A stretch of DNA of 64,000 bases from Rhopalosiphum padi (taxonomy: Eukaryota > Arthropoda > Insecta > Hemiptera > Aphididae), in contig NC_083599.1 in the NCBI RefSeq assembly GCF_020882245.1, forward strand, positions 24,748,865-24,812,864. Direction: 5' to 3'. Below the pieces are notes generated by a model. It was not told where the DNA came from. It ran no database searches and worked only from the letters and a program-made list of their open reading frames with translations. Shown here piece by piece: positions 32,670 to 45,807 of the stretch. How positions within the stretch are numbered: the stretch's first letter is position 1; each line of letters begins with the position of its first letter. The translations under genes were made by a program, and so were the position numbers.

Positions 32670-33893
32670 AATTATAATCAAAAATTATTTATTTTAAATT
32701 GTGAAAATGTATAATTGTATAAGTACTTATTGTTATAACATCAAAATATACAAAAAAAGTATATAAATAATACAATGTAAGAACATTCCAAACGAAAACA
32801 CAAAACACCATATAAGATTAGTTGTCTTATTATTTGAGGCCGTAATTATTTTGAATAATTTTTTATTATATGAGCTAGGAGTTTGCTACTCCTAAAAATA
32901 GCAAAAAAATTGCTCAAATAAAATACATTCAAATTGTAATTTTGATTTGATAATGAAATTAAACAATGTATTATAAATTGTATTTATATACTAATACTGT
33001 GTAAATACTAATTTCATTTGAATGTTTTTAAATAATTAAAACAAAAATTAATAAAAAATTAACTAATATATGTATTTTTGTTTACCTAGTTAGCTTGGTA
33101 ATCTTAAGACTGACTATATTTTCAAGAAATTTGTTTTAAAAGTGTAATACATTTCAATATAAATTAAACTTATTGCAGTATTTCAAATTGTCTAATAAAA
33201 TGTATAAAGAGGACTTCTTACCCACATCTATTATATCCATTTTACTAACTCATAACATACTATATTTTATGTTCAGAATAATCTTCTATATTACTACAAC
33301 TTTTAATAATTATAATAATTATAATTATTAATTTCAAAAGTAAAAATTTTATCTAGGGCCCTAGATAAGCCTTAAAATTCTATAGTATAAAAAAAAAAAA
33401 ATCACAATGTGTAATACAATTAAAGATTATGTTTTGAAAACTGGATCTGCTAATATATTTATAAAAATATCATTAAATACATTGTTTAATTTGTCAATAT
33501 ATTTATAAATAAGCATTGGGTATCGACTATTATTTAATATTCTAAGTTGTGAATTTGATTTAAATTTGACACATTTTATTCCAATGCACAATTATAACTA
33601 ATAACTATTCATTATTAGAACACCACATTGCTTTGTTGTCTTAACTTCAAGTGGGTAATATAAAAATATTTGCAGCAATTTATAAAACACTGAACCAATC
33701 TTTAAGACAAATTACATTGTTAGATGTTACCTTTAAATGTGTGCTCTCAACATTTTTAAATTATTAAAAATCTTCTTATGTTATAGTTACCTTTTTATAG
33801 ATTTGATAATTGGTCAATGGTCAATCATTGTAATATTAACATTTAAAACTAAAAAATTAAACCATTAATATTGAATGTACATTTGCTAAGTAT

Positions 33894-33933
33894 TACCATT
33901 GAGTATAGATAGTATTATCTATACTCAATGGTA
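33894..33933. repeat. Perfect 18-bp hairpin palindrome
   Basis: The arms TACCATTGAGTATAGATA (33,894-33,911) and TATCTATACTCAATGGTA (33,916-33,933) are perfectly complementary around a 4-base spacer, GTAT. The same arm sequence, with a few changes, forms the palindrome at 38,553-38,595. Confidence 0.9.
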
Positions 33934-36900
33934 TTACACTTACAGATTGAAGAACATAAACATAAAAACAAATGTGAGTATGGTGTCCTTTTAACTACAC
34001 ACATAATAAATTAAACATTGACACAAAGAAATATTTACCAATTTTATTTTGTAGTTAATCAAGTTTTATTAATTTTTTTTTTATTTAGCTATGTTATATT
34101 TTATAAGTATATATTAAAATACTAATGCTGAGTTACATAAAAATGTATTAGAATAATAGTTTTTTTTTATGAGTGTACGATAAGTTGTCAATAATATGCT
34201 ATAATTTTCAAAAATGAAGGTGGTTTTAAATATTAAATTGGGTCTACTAACTAGTTTATATATTTTCAGAGGTCAAACTTAAAAAATTTGAAATACTTAT
34301 TTTTATAATTTGGAAATACAAACGAAAAATGTAAGAAAAACAGAATTTTTCATGCAAATGGATTTTGTTTTTTTTTAGGTTACTCGAAAACGAGTAACTG
34401 CAAATACTTGAAATTTTCACTAAAATACTAAATGTTTATATTATCATCTTCATTATACGATAACATTTTAAAAATTATCTGCTGGGTAGTTATGCTTGAA
34501 AATTTAATACAAGATCCCACAAAAGATATTTTTATATTCCTATGAAAATATAAAAAATGCATAGGCACAGGTTTATATTTTTTTATTCTATGCCTTTAAA
34601 GTTAAAATGTTGACAAAATTCTTCAACATCGTAAAAAATTTCAAACTATTTTCTAGTTAAAAATGCATAAAAACTAATTAATAGTAAAAGTTAAATTTTT
34701 AGGATTCAGTTTTTTTAAGGGGAAGAAAGGACGCCAATATATTTTTGCATCTAGGACGCTAAAATTGTAAATACGCTTCTGTACATACTACAGAATACAG
34801 AACAAAACGAGCCTACCCGATTATTTTGTGCCGGACACGTCACTGTAATAAAGATGAGTCGTAAATCAGGTCCTTTAATACAAGTACATTTAGGGCTAAA
34901 GCTTAAGCCCAAAAGGCCTCAACTTTTAAGGACAAAAAGAGAGTAGAGTCTCTTCACACACAAGACACAACACCTCATTATATTGATACACTCAATTTTA
35001 TCTATAATACAATTAAAAAAAAAAACTTAAAATTAAAATATTATATTATATATTTTAACTTTTAAGTCAATATACCAGCTTATACCGATGAACTGTGTAA
35101 AAAGGTTCGTGGTATATAAATAAAGCTATAAATAAGTAATATATTACCTAAAATTATATGCATACCTATTTCATATTTTAAATATCTATAAAATATAAAT
35201 AGCATAATACTAACTAAAATGTTTTAGATTTCATGTTAAAATCGACAAATTGTCAGTTTGCCTGTAAGTAGTAAAAAAAATTAAACTGCAGTATTAGTAT
35301 TATACATAGAAAATAACTAATCATAAAAATTTGAACTTCAAAACACTTTAAAAAAATATGTATTAGGAATTTCGTAAAACAATATATTTATTAACAGTGC
35401 TAATAAATAAGTGTTAATTTAACACTCCTCTTAATATAATCTAAAATTATGACAAATAATAAAATATAATAAATATAAATAATAGGTACCTACTTAATAT
35501 TGATTGAAAAACTTATATTTTTAAAAGCAAACATTAATCACAGTTTTCAATACATTTTTCTCTTTTAGAAAACATTAAGTTTTTAAATATAGGTAAGAAC
35601 TAAGAAGTATCTACTCTATATTTTCTGAATCACTGTTCTTTTTGTTCGCCTACTACCTAGGACATTTTCTGTGAATGAAAATAACCTCGTCTTCACTGCG
35701 GTTATTAATTATGATAAACATATAATTTTTGTATCGTACTATCGCGTAAATAAACAATGATGAATTATTCTGGGATAGTATTTTAGACAACTAATATTTT
35801 TAGTTTTATAATTTTAATACTTTGAAAATATTAAATATTCACGGTTATTATTTATTAAATTATAACAAAATAAAAAATCGATTTTTTTAAAAAAGGATTT
35901 TGAGTAAAAATTCCCGTTTTTAAAAAATGTTTTGTTTGTTTTTCCTGATTATTTTGAAAAGTACCTATAAAGAATTTTGACCTCTCTAAAGTATAAATTA
36001 AATCAAATTTTCTATTCGAAATCACCTTCTAAGTTGAAAACCAAAGCATTTTTCTATTATGTATATCCTGTATAGGCTTATAAAAAAAAACTACCTACAC
36101 CATTAATACGTAATACCTATATTGGTCATATTTATAGCTTCGTTTAGTAGGTACCTATCTAAAAACCAGAATAATGAAAAGACGTTTTTCTTATACCTAG
36201 AGCTGTATAAGCTCTAAGTTCTATTTCTATGTAATCAATCAAGAACCTCTGCAATTCAACTCATGAACGAATATACGTCGATATAGCAACTAACAGCCGT
36301 CATCGTATTATCGATTAGTTCATCGACGAATTAAATATAGTTTAAACTGTTTAAAGATTTAATTCAGATTTAATCCACCTTTTGCTACACCTTGTTCAAA
36401 ATATAAAATGTTTACTAATCAAACGTCAATTAAGTCGTATGCTGCTTGCCGATAATGTGCTTAAATCAAATATATACCTGATTTTTTTTTTTTATTATTC
36501 CTGTACTAAGCTATAAACTTGTAGGTATTTATAATTTAAATATTTGATGTACAGTTTTTATTTGAATACTTTGTTATTCTATTTAAATATTAATTTAACG
36601 ATAATGCTGTTTTTCACATATTAACTGTACTTTTACTGGGGCGTTATATTTATTAATAATTGATTTGATTTAATAAATATTATCTATTATTACCTATCAT
36701 TAATATTATAAAAATTAACAGAATACATTATAAATTGTTGCATGTATCTATTATCTATACTAGATAATATACTATAGATGTATAAATGGAATTTAACATA
36801 AAAAATATAATATACATTACTTATATATATGTAGTTTAACTAGTTTAAGCCATAATATGACGCATAAATATCATAATATTAATTATTATGATATATATTT

Positions 36901-37063
36901 TACTATTTTAGCATGCAAGTCACTAACATTGGCAGGGCCCAAGAAGCAAATTTTACTGAGGCAATACCTATATTAGTATATTATATTTTGTTATTTAATG
37001 TGAGGGTGCTCCTACAGTTGTATAAAATAATTAATCTTTTTAAGTACCTACCTATACTGCCTA

Positions 37064-37512
37064 TATTAGCTCCAGTCTTATAAAAAATACTTTTAAAAAA
37101 GTGTTAAAATACTAATACTAGTATTTGCATTTATATATTTTATAAAGTATTTGAATACAAATATAAGTATTTTTTTTAATTTTTACAAATGTACATACCT
37201 AAACCGTACCTAATACCGTAAATTTAAAAATGTTTACAATCAATTCTTTGAAGATTTTTAGGGATAATAACATGTTGGCCCAAAACATGTTCTTTTATAA
37301 AGTAAATTTTTTTTCGAAATTTTTATCTGATCTTTTTTTAATATTTAAAATTTTACTGAAATTGATAAAACTGATTTCTTTATAATACTTAATTACAAGT
37401 ATTTAAATGTTGTTAAAAATACTTCTAAAATGTAGTCAGAATACTTAAAATTTACTTCAAAATGTATTTAAATACTTGTATTCCAATACTTTACAAAACT
37501 GATTTAGCTCTG
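37064..37512. mobile_element. Candidate hAT-like MITE with imperfect TIRs
   Basis: The left end TAGCTCCAGTCTTATAAAAA and the right end, read inverted, AGAGCTAAATCAGTTTTGTA followed by AAGTATTGG, are imperfect inverted copies. The interior is rich in (A)AATACTT and AGTATTT words on both sides, so much of the 450 bp can fold back. No coding content. No convincing target duplication could be found. Confidence 0.45.
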
Positions 37513-38440
37513 ATAAATCAATAAATCATTTTGAGAAGTTGAAAGTGTGCACATTATCGACAGCTAAAACCAGACGCTACCTAGAAAACCTATTATATTT
37601 ATATTATATTATCTATAGGTATATACAGAATATTATAATAATATTAGTATATAAATACATAGGTAATAGATATATAATATATTAGTATATTACTCGTTAT
37701 TTTTCAATTTTTCATGGGTACCTATGTACAGTACTATTATGTAGTAACTAGTAGGTAGGTATAGGTATCTAGATTCTCTAGACTCTAATATTATATATTT
37801 ATATTTTATATGCTACCACTCGCGTACTTTAGTGAATAGTAACTATTAACTAGTAACTACACATAATTACACGACAGTACGACACTACTCTGCATAATGG
37901 TTACTGGTTTCTTTTTCGGGAGTTATGTAAAAATGTTGCAAGTAACTAGTTATGCCGCTGTGCATATAGATAGGTACATATAGTTCGTAGGTGTATTATT
38001 ATTTAATATTTATACCTATATGGCTATATTGATGATATTCAAATTTATAGAATATTTAATATTTATATTATTTTAACCCAAAACAAAGCAAAGTCCATAA
38101 TTAAGCAATGACCCATCCGCCAATCACTATTACCACTATTACATTATGTAGTCCCTACAACACAGTATATAATCTAAAACTACTGATAATTTAGAACTTT
38201 CATTATAGGTCATAGCCTCATAGGCTATCAATAACAGTTTAATATAAAAAATACTATGATAATTAACTAGGTATTCATTCATCCATAAAAATTTTAATTT
38301 TTAAGCCCAACATACATTTCTAGGGCTAAGCAATTGTACGTTTATAGACGAACGTCGTTCACCACGTCGCTGCTGAGCGTGTTTTCTGCAACTTATACTA
38401 TGACTGTAAATTAGAGCTAACAACACAAGTTGACATGAGG

Positions 38441-39096
38441 TTTGTTGGTTCTGGTGATCACAAATTTTGTTGTGTTGCGCGTGGGTCGGACTGTTGGAGA
38501 GAGAGAGAGAAAAAACGAATAGTGTGGCAGTGTGCTGCTGGCGTCCTTAAATATTACCATTGAGTATATATAGTATATGTACTCAATGATATTACGTTTA
38601 CCGTTTACGGGTGTTGCGTCCATTTATTAATTAGCGTGGAGACGCAGAGACGGGGTGGGGAAGATTTGAAACACTCCCACCATAATTGCGGGAGCGTTGG
38701 CCCGCGAACGGAAGTCGAACACCACTTGCACTCGCCCGACCAACTGTCCGAGTTCGACGGATACTCAGCGGTTTGTCGAGCGTTATCGGGAATCCTCGCC
38801 AGTTGCCACAGTGATACTAGTGTAGTACCTTAAAATTTTTAATTATATAATATCATATATCATATTATTATTATTATCACCGTTTTTGACGTAAAACCGC
38901 ATTGGCGTGTGCGTGTGTATGTAGTTAATACATTTAACAATAAATTACTAATTGCCAATTTATTGGTAATATTATCAATCCCGACCAACACGGGTCCTGT
39001 AGAATTTTGATTTTCGACACTACTGTTTATCTCCTCTCAGTCCTCTCCACCGCGTTCGATTCGGTCGTAAATATTGTGGTTTTCGTCCTGCACCGC
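38441..39096 (+). promoter_or_regulatory. Likely promoter and non-coding first exon of the MARVEL gene
   Basis: A GC- and CpG-richer block in AT-rich DNA, ending in a good splice donor (GCACCGC/GTAAGT at 39,096/39,097). The next coding exon of the plus-strand MARVEL gene has an acceptor 17 bases before its ATG (TTTATAG at 42,931-42,937), so an upstream non-coding exon is required; this is the best donor seen. The block contains a GA run (38,497-38,513) and a copy of the CATTGAGTATA palindrome (38,553-38,595). The 65-codon frame at 38,636 was not accepted as a gene. Confidence 0.5.
38553..38595. repeat. Short palindrome related to the 33.9-kb hairpin
   Basis: The left arm ATTACCATTGAGTATATATA and right arm TATATGTACTCAATGATAT pair with a few mismatches. 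The left arm shares TTACCATTGAGTATA with the 33,894 hairpin. Inside the GC-richer block upstream of the MARVEL gene. Confidence 0.7.
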
Positions 39097-39124
39097 GTAA
39101 GTACTATCTTATACTGTGTGCGTG

Positions 39125-39155
<31 letters not shown>

Positions 39156-42100
39156 TTGTGTGAGTGTACGTCGAGTATTACTTATTATAAATGTATCTGT
39201 TATGCCTTGTCCTTCTGCTAATTACCAAATTTGGTCATATTGCGACACATCGCCCATTATGATTCATTTGATAGGGTAATGTATGTTAATATTAAAGCCG
39301 TAGGTGCTCGTTACTCGCAACAGGTATTTCTCTTGTAAACAGTATAGAAGGTAAAAAAATTCGTCGTCTAGTGATAAAATATAATATTTAATTATCAATT
39401 TATTTTAATGCTATACTTGACATATATTTTACCAAGCCGAAAGTTATGTTGCATTGTTTGGTATTTTTAAATTCTGGGCAAGGACAATGATTTTTAAGTA
39501 TGAATACATAAGTAAAATGTGTGATAATACTATATACTTTCACATTGTATATTATACAGTATAGATAAACTATTATTTTGTTGATAAACAATAAGTAAGG
39601 TTCGATGTTTTCATGTGAATAATAATATAAATAGACAGATACTCTTATCTTAATATTATATATAATAGTCCGTATGGTACACCTAAAATAGTAAAATGTG
39701 ACAAAACTACAGTAGGTACCTATTTCTTAAAACATATTTATAAATTAAAAATGTACTCACTATTTCAAATAGAAAATTATTTCCTGATTATAACAAAGTA
39801 GGTACAGAAGATTTTAATAGAATCGTTATTTTTATGATGACTTCTAAAATCTAATTATCATGAAAAATCTCAATTTTTAAAATACATTGATATAATACCA
39901 CGTACAAATTAAACACAGAAGACGTGTGTGAAGAGGAAAAATATATTTTGATGAGATTGTATAAATCTGTATACAAGTGTTGTAAAATAACAGTTTTTCA
40001 AATGTACCTAATTGTTTAATCTTTTAAGTACCTATTAATTGACAAGAAATGACAATATATAAAATATAATATTTTTTTTGGAGTATTTTTATTTCTAATC
40101 ATGATTTTACTTCAATAATTATTTCATTAACAATTACATTCAATTTTAAATAAAAATATTGCCCCCATTATCCAAAAAGTGGCTAAGTAAAATTTTTATT
40201 TTTAAATTTGCTTAGCTTCATATTTTTAAAATTTTTCATTTTTTGCATGAGCATGACTACATACCACTTAGTCTCTATTATGCAAATAATGTTTAAGTAA
40301 AAATCTCAAAAGTTTGCAAATAATTATGGTATTTAAAATGTCTAAAATTAAATTTAATATTTTAACCAGATAAATAAATTTTATTCAAGGTTTATCACAA
40401 GTTGTTTTTACTAGAATAAACAAAAAAGTTTACAGTCATATAAAAATTATTTATCTTCAAGTGTCTGGAGTTTATATATTGACAATATTCACTACTAACA
40501 TATCCATTTTCTTATTTTGTTGTAATTCAAAAACAAATAACACTTAAAATATTCACAAAATGTTTATATTAATATTTTCTATACGATTCAAAATATAGTA
40601 CTATAATATTACTTTTTGAACTATATATTATAATAGACATTCAATATTTGATATTTTTTGTTTTTTTCTATAATGTTAATAAAATTAACAAAATATATAT
40701 TTAATAATCAAAGAGCTTTAAAATTTAATACCAAGTTCCTCATTAGTTATTATTATAGTCATATAAAAATATTAAAAATACATTGTTACTATATTTTTTT
40801 TTATGAATATTTGTACTTTGTAGTTCTAATTTGGATAAAATTTGCCAAATTCACTAAAATGTGCAAATTATTTTGTAGTTAAAAATCTATGAAATATACA
40901 ATTTTTATGTAATTTATACATCTAAGTTATTTTTTGTTTTGTGATAACACATTTTTAATTTAGACAATTTAGTGAACCCTTTTGCCACTATCAATTTTTG
41001 TTACTCCTAAGTCCTAATACAACTCGTTGATTGATTAATTTCAAAATGTATTATAACATAAAATACATTTATTATGATAAATCTTATTTATAAATATAAA
41101 TATTTAAATTAATATATTGTGTATTAACAATTACTTTAAAACAATTATATAAAGTAGTTAATAATTTAGGTATTGTCTATTATATGAAATTTATATTCAT
41201 ATAATGTATTTTTGTTATAAAATGTTTATAAAAAAATTGATTTATTTTAAATAGTATGTGTTGCAATATACATACATGTTTGATATGTTTGTATTTTTAA
41301 ATAATTAAAATTAGTCTATTTAGTTAAGATGGAATTTAATGTATGTTATCAGTTATGTATTTTATATTATCAAAAATAATGGTATTAGACTAATAATATT
41401 TAATATCAAAGTTCACATCACTTATATATTTCAATCCGTGATCTTTTCAATAGTCAATAAAAGATAAGATACACGCCATATAGATTGTACACTTATTATG
41501 TATAATAAAATTATATTATTATATTATTATATTAAGATTGGGATTATTTGTACTTTTATATTTGATGGCCCGCTCGGAGATGATTGTTTACCAAAGTGAC
41601 ACACCGAATAAAAAAGGTTGGGCATCACTGATCTATATCAAATGTATAGGATAGGATTATTCCACTACTTGTTGCATTAATTAGATGAAAAATTTTGTAA
41701 TTGCTTATAATTTAATTTTTATAGATTTTTATATCGTACTATTTAATTGTACAACTTAAATATAATATACATGTTATATTTAGATTAAAAAAGGTATGCA
41801 AGTAGGTAATGATCCATCATACATTATATGTCAAATGAGTGTGCTCAATTTGAATTCAATCATATATCATTGTAACAAAAAATGATTTTGAGCAGGGAAA
41901 ATAATCTCAGCCTATATCACTTAGTATATTTCATATTATGTTTTTTATATTGCAATAAAGTAATTTATTTGATTATTATGGTAGATTTAAAATAGTGTGA
42001 ATGGGTTCATAGATAATATCTTAATTAATTAACATATTTTGAAAACATCATTGTGTATAGCTCAGTGTATAATAAAGTTAATAAAATCATAAAAGTTTTA

Positions 42101-42937
42101 AGTTCCCCAAATGTTTTTTAAATAATAAAGAAAAATGATTAACATCTGTTTTCATTATTGAAATATATAATTTAGTCTACATTTGAATTTCAAATGTATA
42201 TACAGTTATTGTTAACATTTTGTCCATGTATTTTTAATAATTTTATACACTTATAAGAATAACTTATCTGGGATTTTTAATTCAATTTTCAAGTTTGGTT
42301 TTATCTCAGCAAATAACTTATTATCAACTTTTATAGAAAAAGAAGCTAAAAAATAAAACCAAATTTGTTATACTTATAAATAGCTCAAAAAGAGTTTTGA
42401 ACATTTTTTCATATAATGAAAGTGATAGTATAAACATTTGGTAAAAGTTTTAAGTATCTAATATCTATGGTTATTCGTTTTTGAATTATAACAGAAAACA
42501 AAAATTAATAATTTTTAGTGAGGTCTGATTATCCTCTTTGAGAATTAATAAAATTATGATAAGTAGACATTGTCAAGAATAACAACTAATACAATGATTT
42601 TTTTTGTATAAAAATTGTATTAATTTTATATATATTACCATGAAATTAAACTATTATTTCAAATGACTTAACTATCATAAAACAAAGAAATGTGCACTTT
42701 TTATTTACCGATACCAACTAAAACATTTATTACCCCTCTTTTAAAATTTGGGTGCCCTTGCATGTATACATTCATAGATAGTATTATATAAAATTGGCTA
42801 TGATATAGTTAAGAAAATTTACATAACTCATAGGTAATTTTAAAATAGGCATTTACTTTGAATTACAAAGAATTTATTTTTAGCTTGATTATTTTATACA
42901 AAAATAATTTTAAAATTAAATTTTATTTTATTTATAG
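39097..42937 (+). other. Presumed first intron of the MARVEL gene
   Basis: About 3.8 kb without a gene. It contains a dispersed-repeat copy (about 40,380-40,890), an (ATT)n-like run near 41,510-41,535, and a lone hAT-type end at 41,616-41,630 (GGTTGGGCATCACTG, reading inwards CAGTGATGCCCAACC) with no partner end found. The rest is AT-rich and featureless. Confidence 0.45.
39126..39164. repeat. (TA)n(TG)n microsatellite
   Basis: A run of TA followed by TG dinucleotides just after the presumed donor of the MARVEL gene's non-coding exon; likely length-polymorphic. Confidence 0.8.
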
Positions 42938-42954
42938 TGTTCAAATAATTTAAA

Positions 42955-45807
42955 ATGGCTGATCCAGGATTTCCTAGTCAACATACAACTACTACTACTG
43001 TTACTAATACTGAAATTATCTCAAACTTGAGATATGACAATACATACTTATACACATTAGAAGGAAAATTAAAAATTGCCCAAATTGTAAGTATTTTAAA
43101 ATAAATGCAGATATTTAAAAACTAAGTATACATTTTAAAATTATAGTTAGCTATAATATAATATATAATTTGTATAAATAAAATTATTATAACTCAGTAC
43201 CTAATTAATAATAATAATAATAATTTATGTGGCTTATCATTGGTTTTGTAATTTTGATTTCTTAAAATAAATGTATTTATTATTAACATAAATTTATATG
43301 GTTACAAAAGAATAAAAAGAAAAATGTCTAAGGTTAATTTATAAATTTATAAAAATGTATTAAAATTAACTTATAAACATAAAGGTTGTTACATTAATAA
43401 TTATTTTATGGTTAAAAATGTTGTTTTGAGTAAATAATAATGATAAATATTCCACAAAAGATTGTTTTCGTGTTATTTAAAAAAATCTTCAAATATTAAG
43501 TTATTTGAGTTATTTTTTGCAACTGATTTTTAAGCAAAGGAGATACGCTATTACATTAAATTTTTGTTTTGCAACACACTTTAATCACTCATCATACTGG
43601 GTATAAGCCACAGTTTGTATATGAATGTAAAGTATTACTCATAATTATAAATCAAAGTTTCCATTTATTATTGTGGATAGCCCTTGCTTTTACTTCTCTC
43701 GTAATTTTAGATAAAAATGTTTTGTGTATTTCTTTTTTTAATAATGAAAAATTGCCTTTAAAATTTCATTATGCAATCAGCATTTTAAGCTAAAAACCTA
43801 CAGGTTGTATACCCATGATTCATAATCAATTAAAAGTGAAACAAGGTCCCATTAGGTATCTTAAGACAGTTTATTAGTGAATTGTTAAGATACCTAGTAT
43901 ATGTAATATCATAAGACTTCTAAATTTTAAATGCTTTTGTTATCACTGATAATCTTAAGTTAAATATCCAATTTAAATTTAAATATCTCATATTATAAGA
44001 AACCAAGATTAAAATTATTATAAATAATACCAACAACACTTACCTTTTGATGACATTAAATTATTAATTAATACAACTATATTTATCTTTAGGTGTTTGT
44101 CTTATTAAGTCTTATAGCAGTTTCATTCTCTACATACAGTATGTGGTATCAAAATAGCGCTGTCACATCAATATCAATGTTTGGATTTTGGTTTTCTTTA
44201 TTTATGTTGGTGTTCTATATATTTCACGTGGTTGAATGTTTTTATAAAATACCATGGCTTAAAATTGTAAGTATTGTTGAACTGAAAATGCAACTATATT
44301 ATTATATATCATAATAAGATTCTAAAAATTTTTTACCATGTTATTATTTTTAATATGTAAATAATTTAATTTTAGGAGATGATTTTTGACGTTTGTTGGC
44401 CAATACTTTACCTTTTATCAGCGTCATCTGCAGCAGCTTATACTGGGTTACATTTTAGCTACATGATAAGTTTGGTATGTAATTATAAGTTAACTTTAAA
44501 ATTATTAATCACAATTTTTGTTGTATGACCCAAGATTTTATATTTTATTTTAGTTTACCTGATGAGTTTATGACATAATCTGCTATTTTTAAAATTGTTT
44601 CAATAGTTATGGAATTTTATGGATATTTTTTAATTGGAATCAAAAAATATTTCATACATCTGTTGTGAAAAAAAAATTTATTAATTGTTTGATATTATAA
44701 CATAAAATAAATTATTTAAATTATCTTTTATAAAGTATTACAGTTATTAAATCAGTTACTACTATACACATTGAACTTAACATGTTTAATTTGTATTTGT
44801 CAATACTAAGTATTGTGAAGTTCTTTTTTATGAAAGGTATAATATTATACTTTCAATAATTGTTTAAAAATTCAGATAATAATTGAAGATAGGTATTTCT
44901 ATTTCAACTTAAATTATTTTATTATTTTGATCATAAAACTATATATTTAAGTTATTTTTTATAAATTAAAATTTTTATGTTTATATTTTAATACATTCAT
45001 TTAGGTTAGATTAATCTTTAGAAAATATTTTCTCTCCTGATAAACCTGATTCACCCCCTATCCCAACAAAGCAAAAATTAAAAAATTAATTACACAAAAG
45101 TAAAAAATAAATTATTTAGGTAATTATTATATTAATGTATTCTTAACATCTAAAACTATAAATATTGTAAAAAACAAATTGATTAATTGTTCCTATTTTT
45201 TTTGTTATAAAACTTGTATTTTTTAAATGATAAAGAACATTTTCTTCATCAAAATTATTACATGGCTTTTAAGTATTTTATCCTAACATACTTTAAAACT
45301 AAAAACTTTTTTCCTATTAAATTTAACATTTTTAATTCAATAATTACATTTGAATTAATGATAAAAAATATGTGTCTTGATTTTAATGAAATTCATAATA
45401 GATTAGTCATGTCCTAGGTATATTTACCAATTAAAATACGCAATTCACATAATAATTTTTATAGGGTACATTCATCTTAAGAACATAATTTATAAAATTA
45501 ATAAATATAAATTATATTTCTATATTTTTTTAACATATTTATCAATCTAGCTTTCTTCTTTATGTATTACTTTTTAAATTTTTATCTATAAATAATAATT
45601 ATAAACTATTTAAGAAATATTTTATTAATATATGAAAATTAAAAAATAATACTAACATATATTTTTGAATTTATATAGTTATTTGGATTTGCTGCAATGT
45701 TTGCGTATGGATATGATGCTTTATTGAAGTATCAAGCAATACAACGCGGAGAAATTGCACAAGGAAATATATCAAAACAAACAACCACATCAACTGCATC
45801 ATACTGA
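42955..45807 (+). CDS. MARVEL-domain four-helix membrane protein (CMTM-like)
   Basis: Four coding exons, 42955-43086, 44093-44266, 44376-44474 and 45679-45807 (stop TGA), all in phase 0, give 177 residues. Membrane segments at about 45-63 (VFVLLSLIAVSFSTYSMW), 73-91 (FGFWFSLFMLVFYIFHVV), 104-122 (IFDVCWPILYLLSASSAA) and 132-150 (ISLLFGFAAMFAYGYDALL). Both termini would be cytosolic, with a Thr-rich N-terminus and polar C-terminus. The four-helix plan, the short loops and the closing FxAYGYDALLKY match the MARVEL fold of CKLF-like (CMTM4/6/8-type) and plasmolipin-like proteins. Family role: membrane apposition, trafficking and sorting; the exact insect role is not inferred. Plasmolipin/MAL is the main alternative. 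A candidate AATAAA is at 46,092-46,097. Confidence 0.85.

Larger units (their letters stand above)
32670..38440. other. Intergenic region downstream of SRP9
   Basis: No gene is supported. It includes the SRP9 3' UTR with a candidate AATAAA at 32,917-32,922, a hairpin at 33,894-33,933, a dispersed-repeat copy at about 34,370-34,690, a hAT-like fragment at about 34,720-34,790 (GGACGCCAATATATTTTTGC, then GGACGCTAAAATTG), and a TIR element at about 37,064-37,512. The rest is AT-rich sequence in which I see nothing. Confidence 0.5.

Noticed and set aside
38417..38833. ORFs of 68 (minus) and 65 (plus) codons in the GC-richer block
   Set aside because: Best explained as promoter/leader sequence; the minus one crosses the palindrome and the GA run. 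No domain seen.
39007..39279. 90-codon plus-strand ORF
   Set aside because: Runs through a splice donor and a TA/TG microsatellite (giving a YICVCVCVCV stretch); not a protein.
41616..41630. Possible complete hAT element ending GGTTGGGCATCACTG
   Set aside because: No left TIR or copy of the following octamer ATCTATAT found upstream; recorded only as a lone end.
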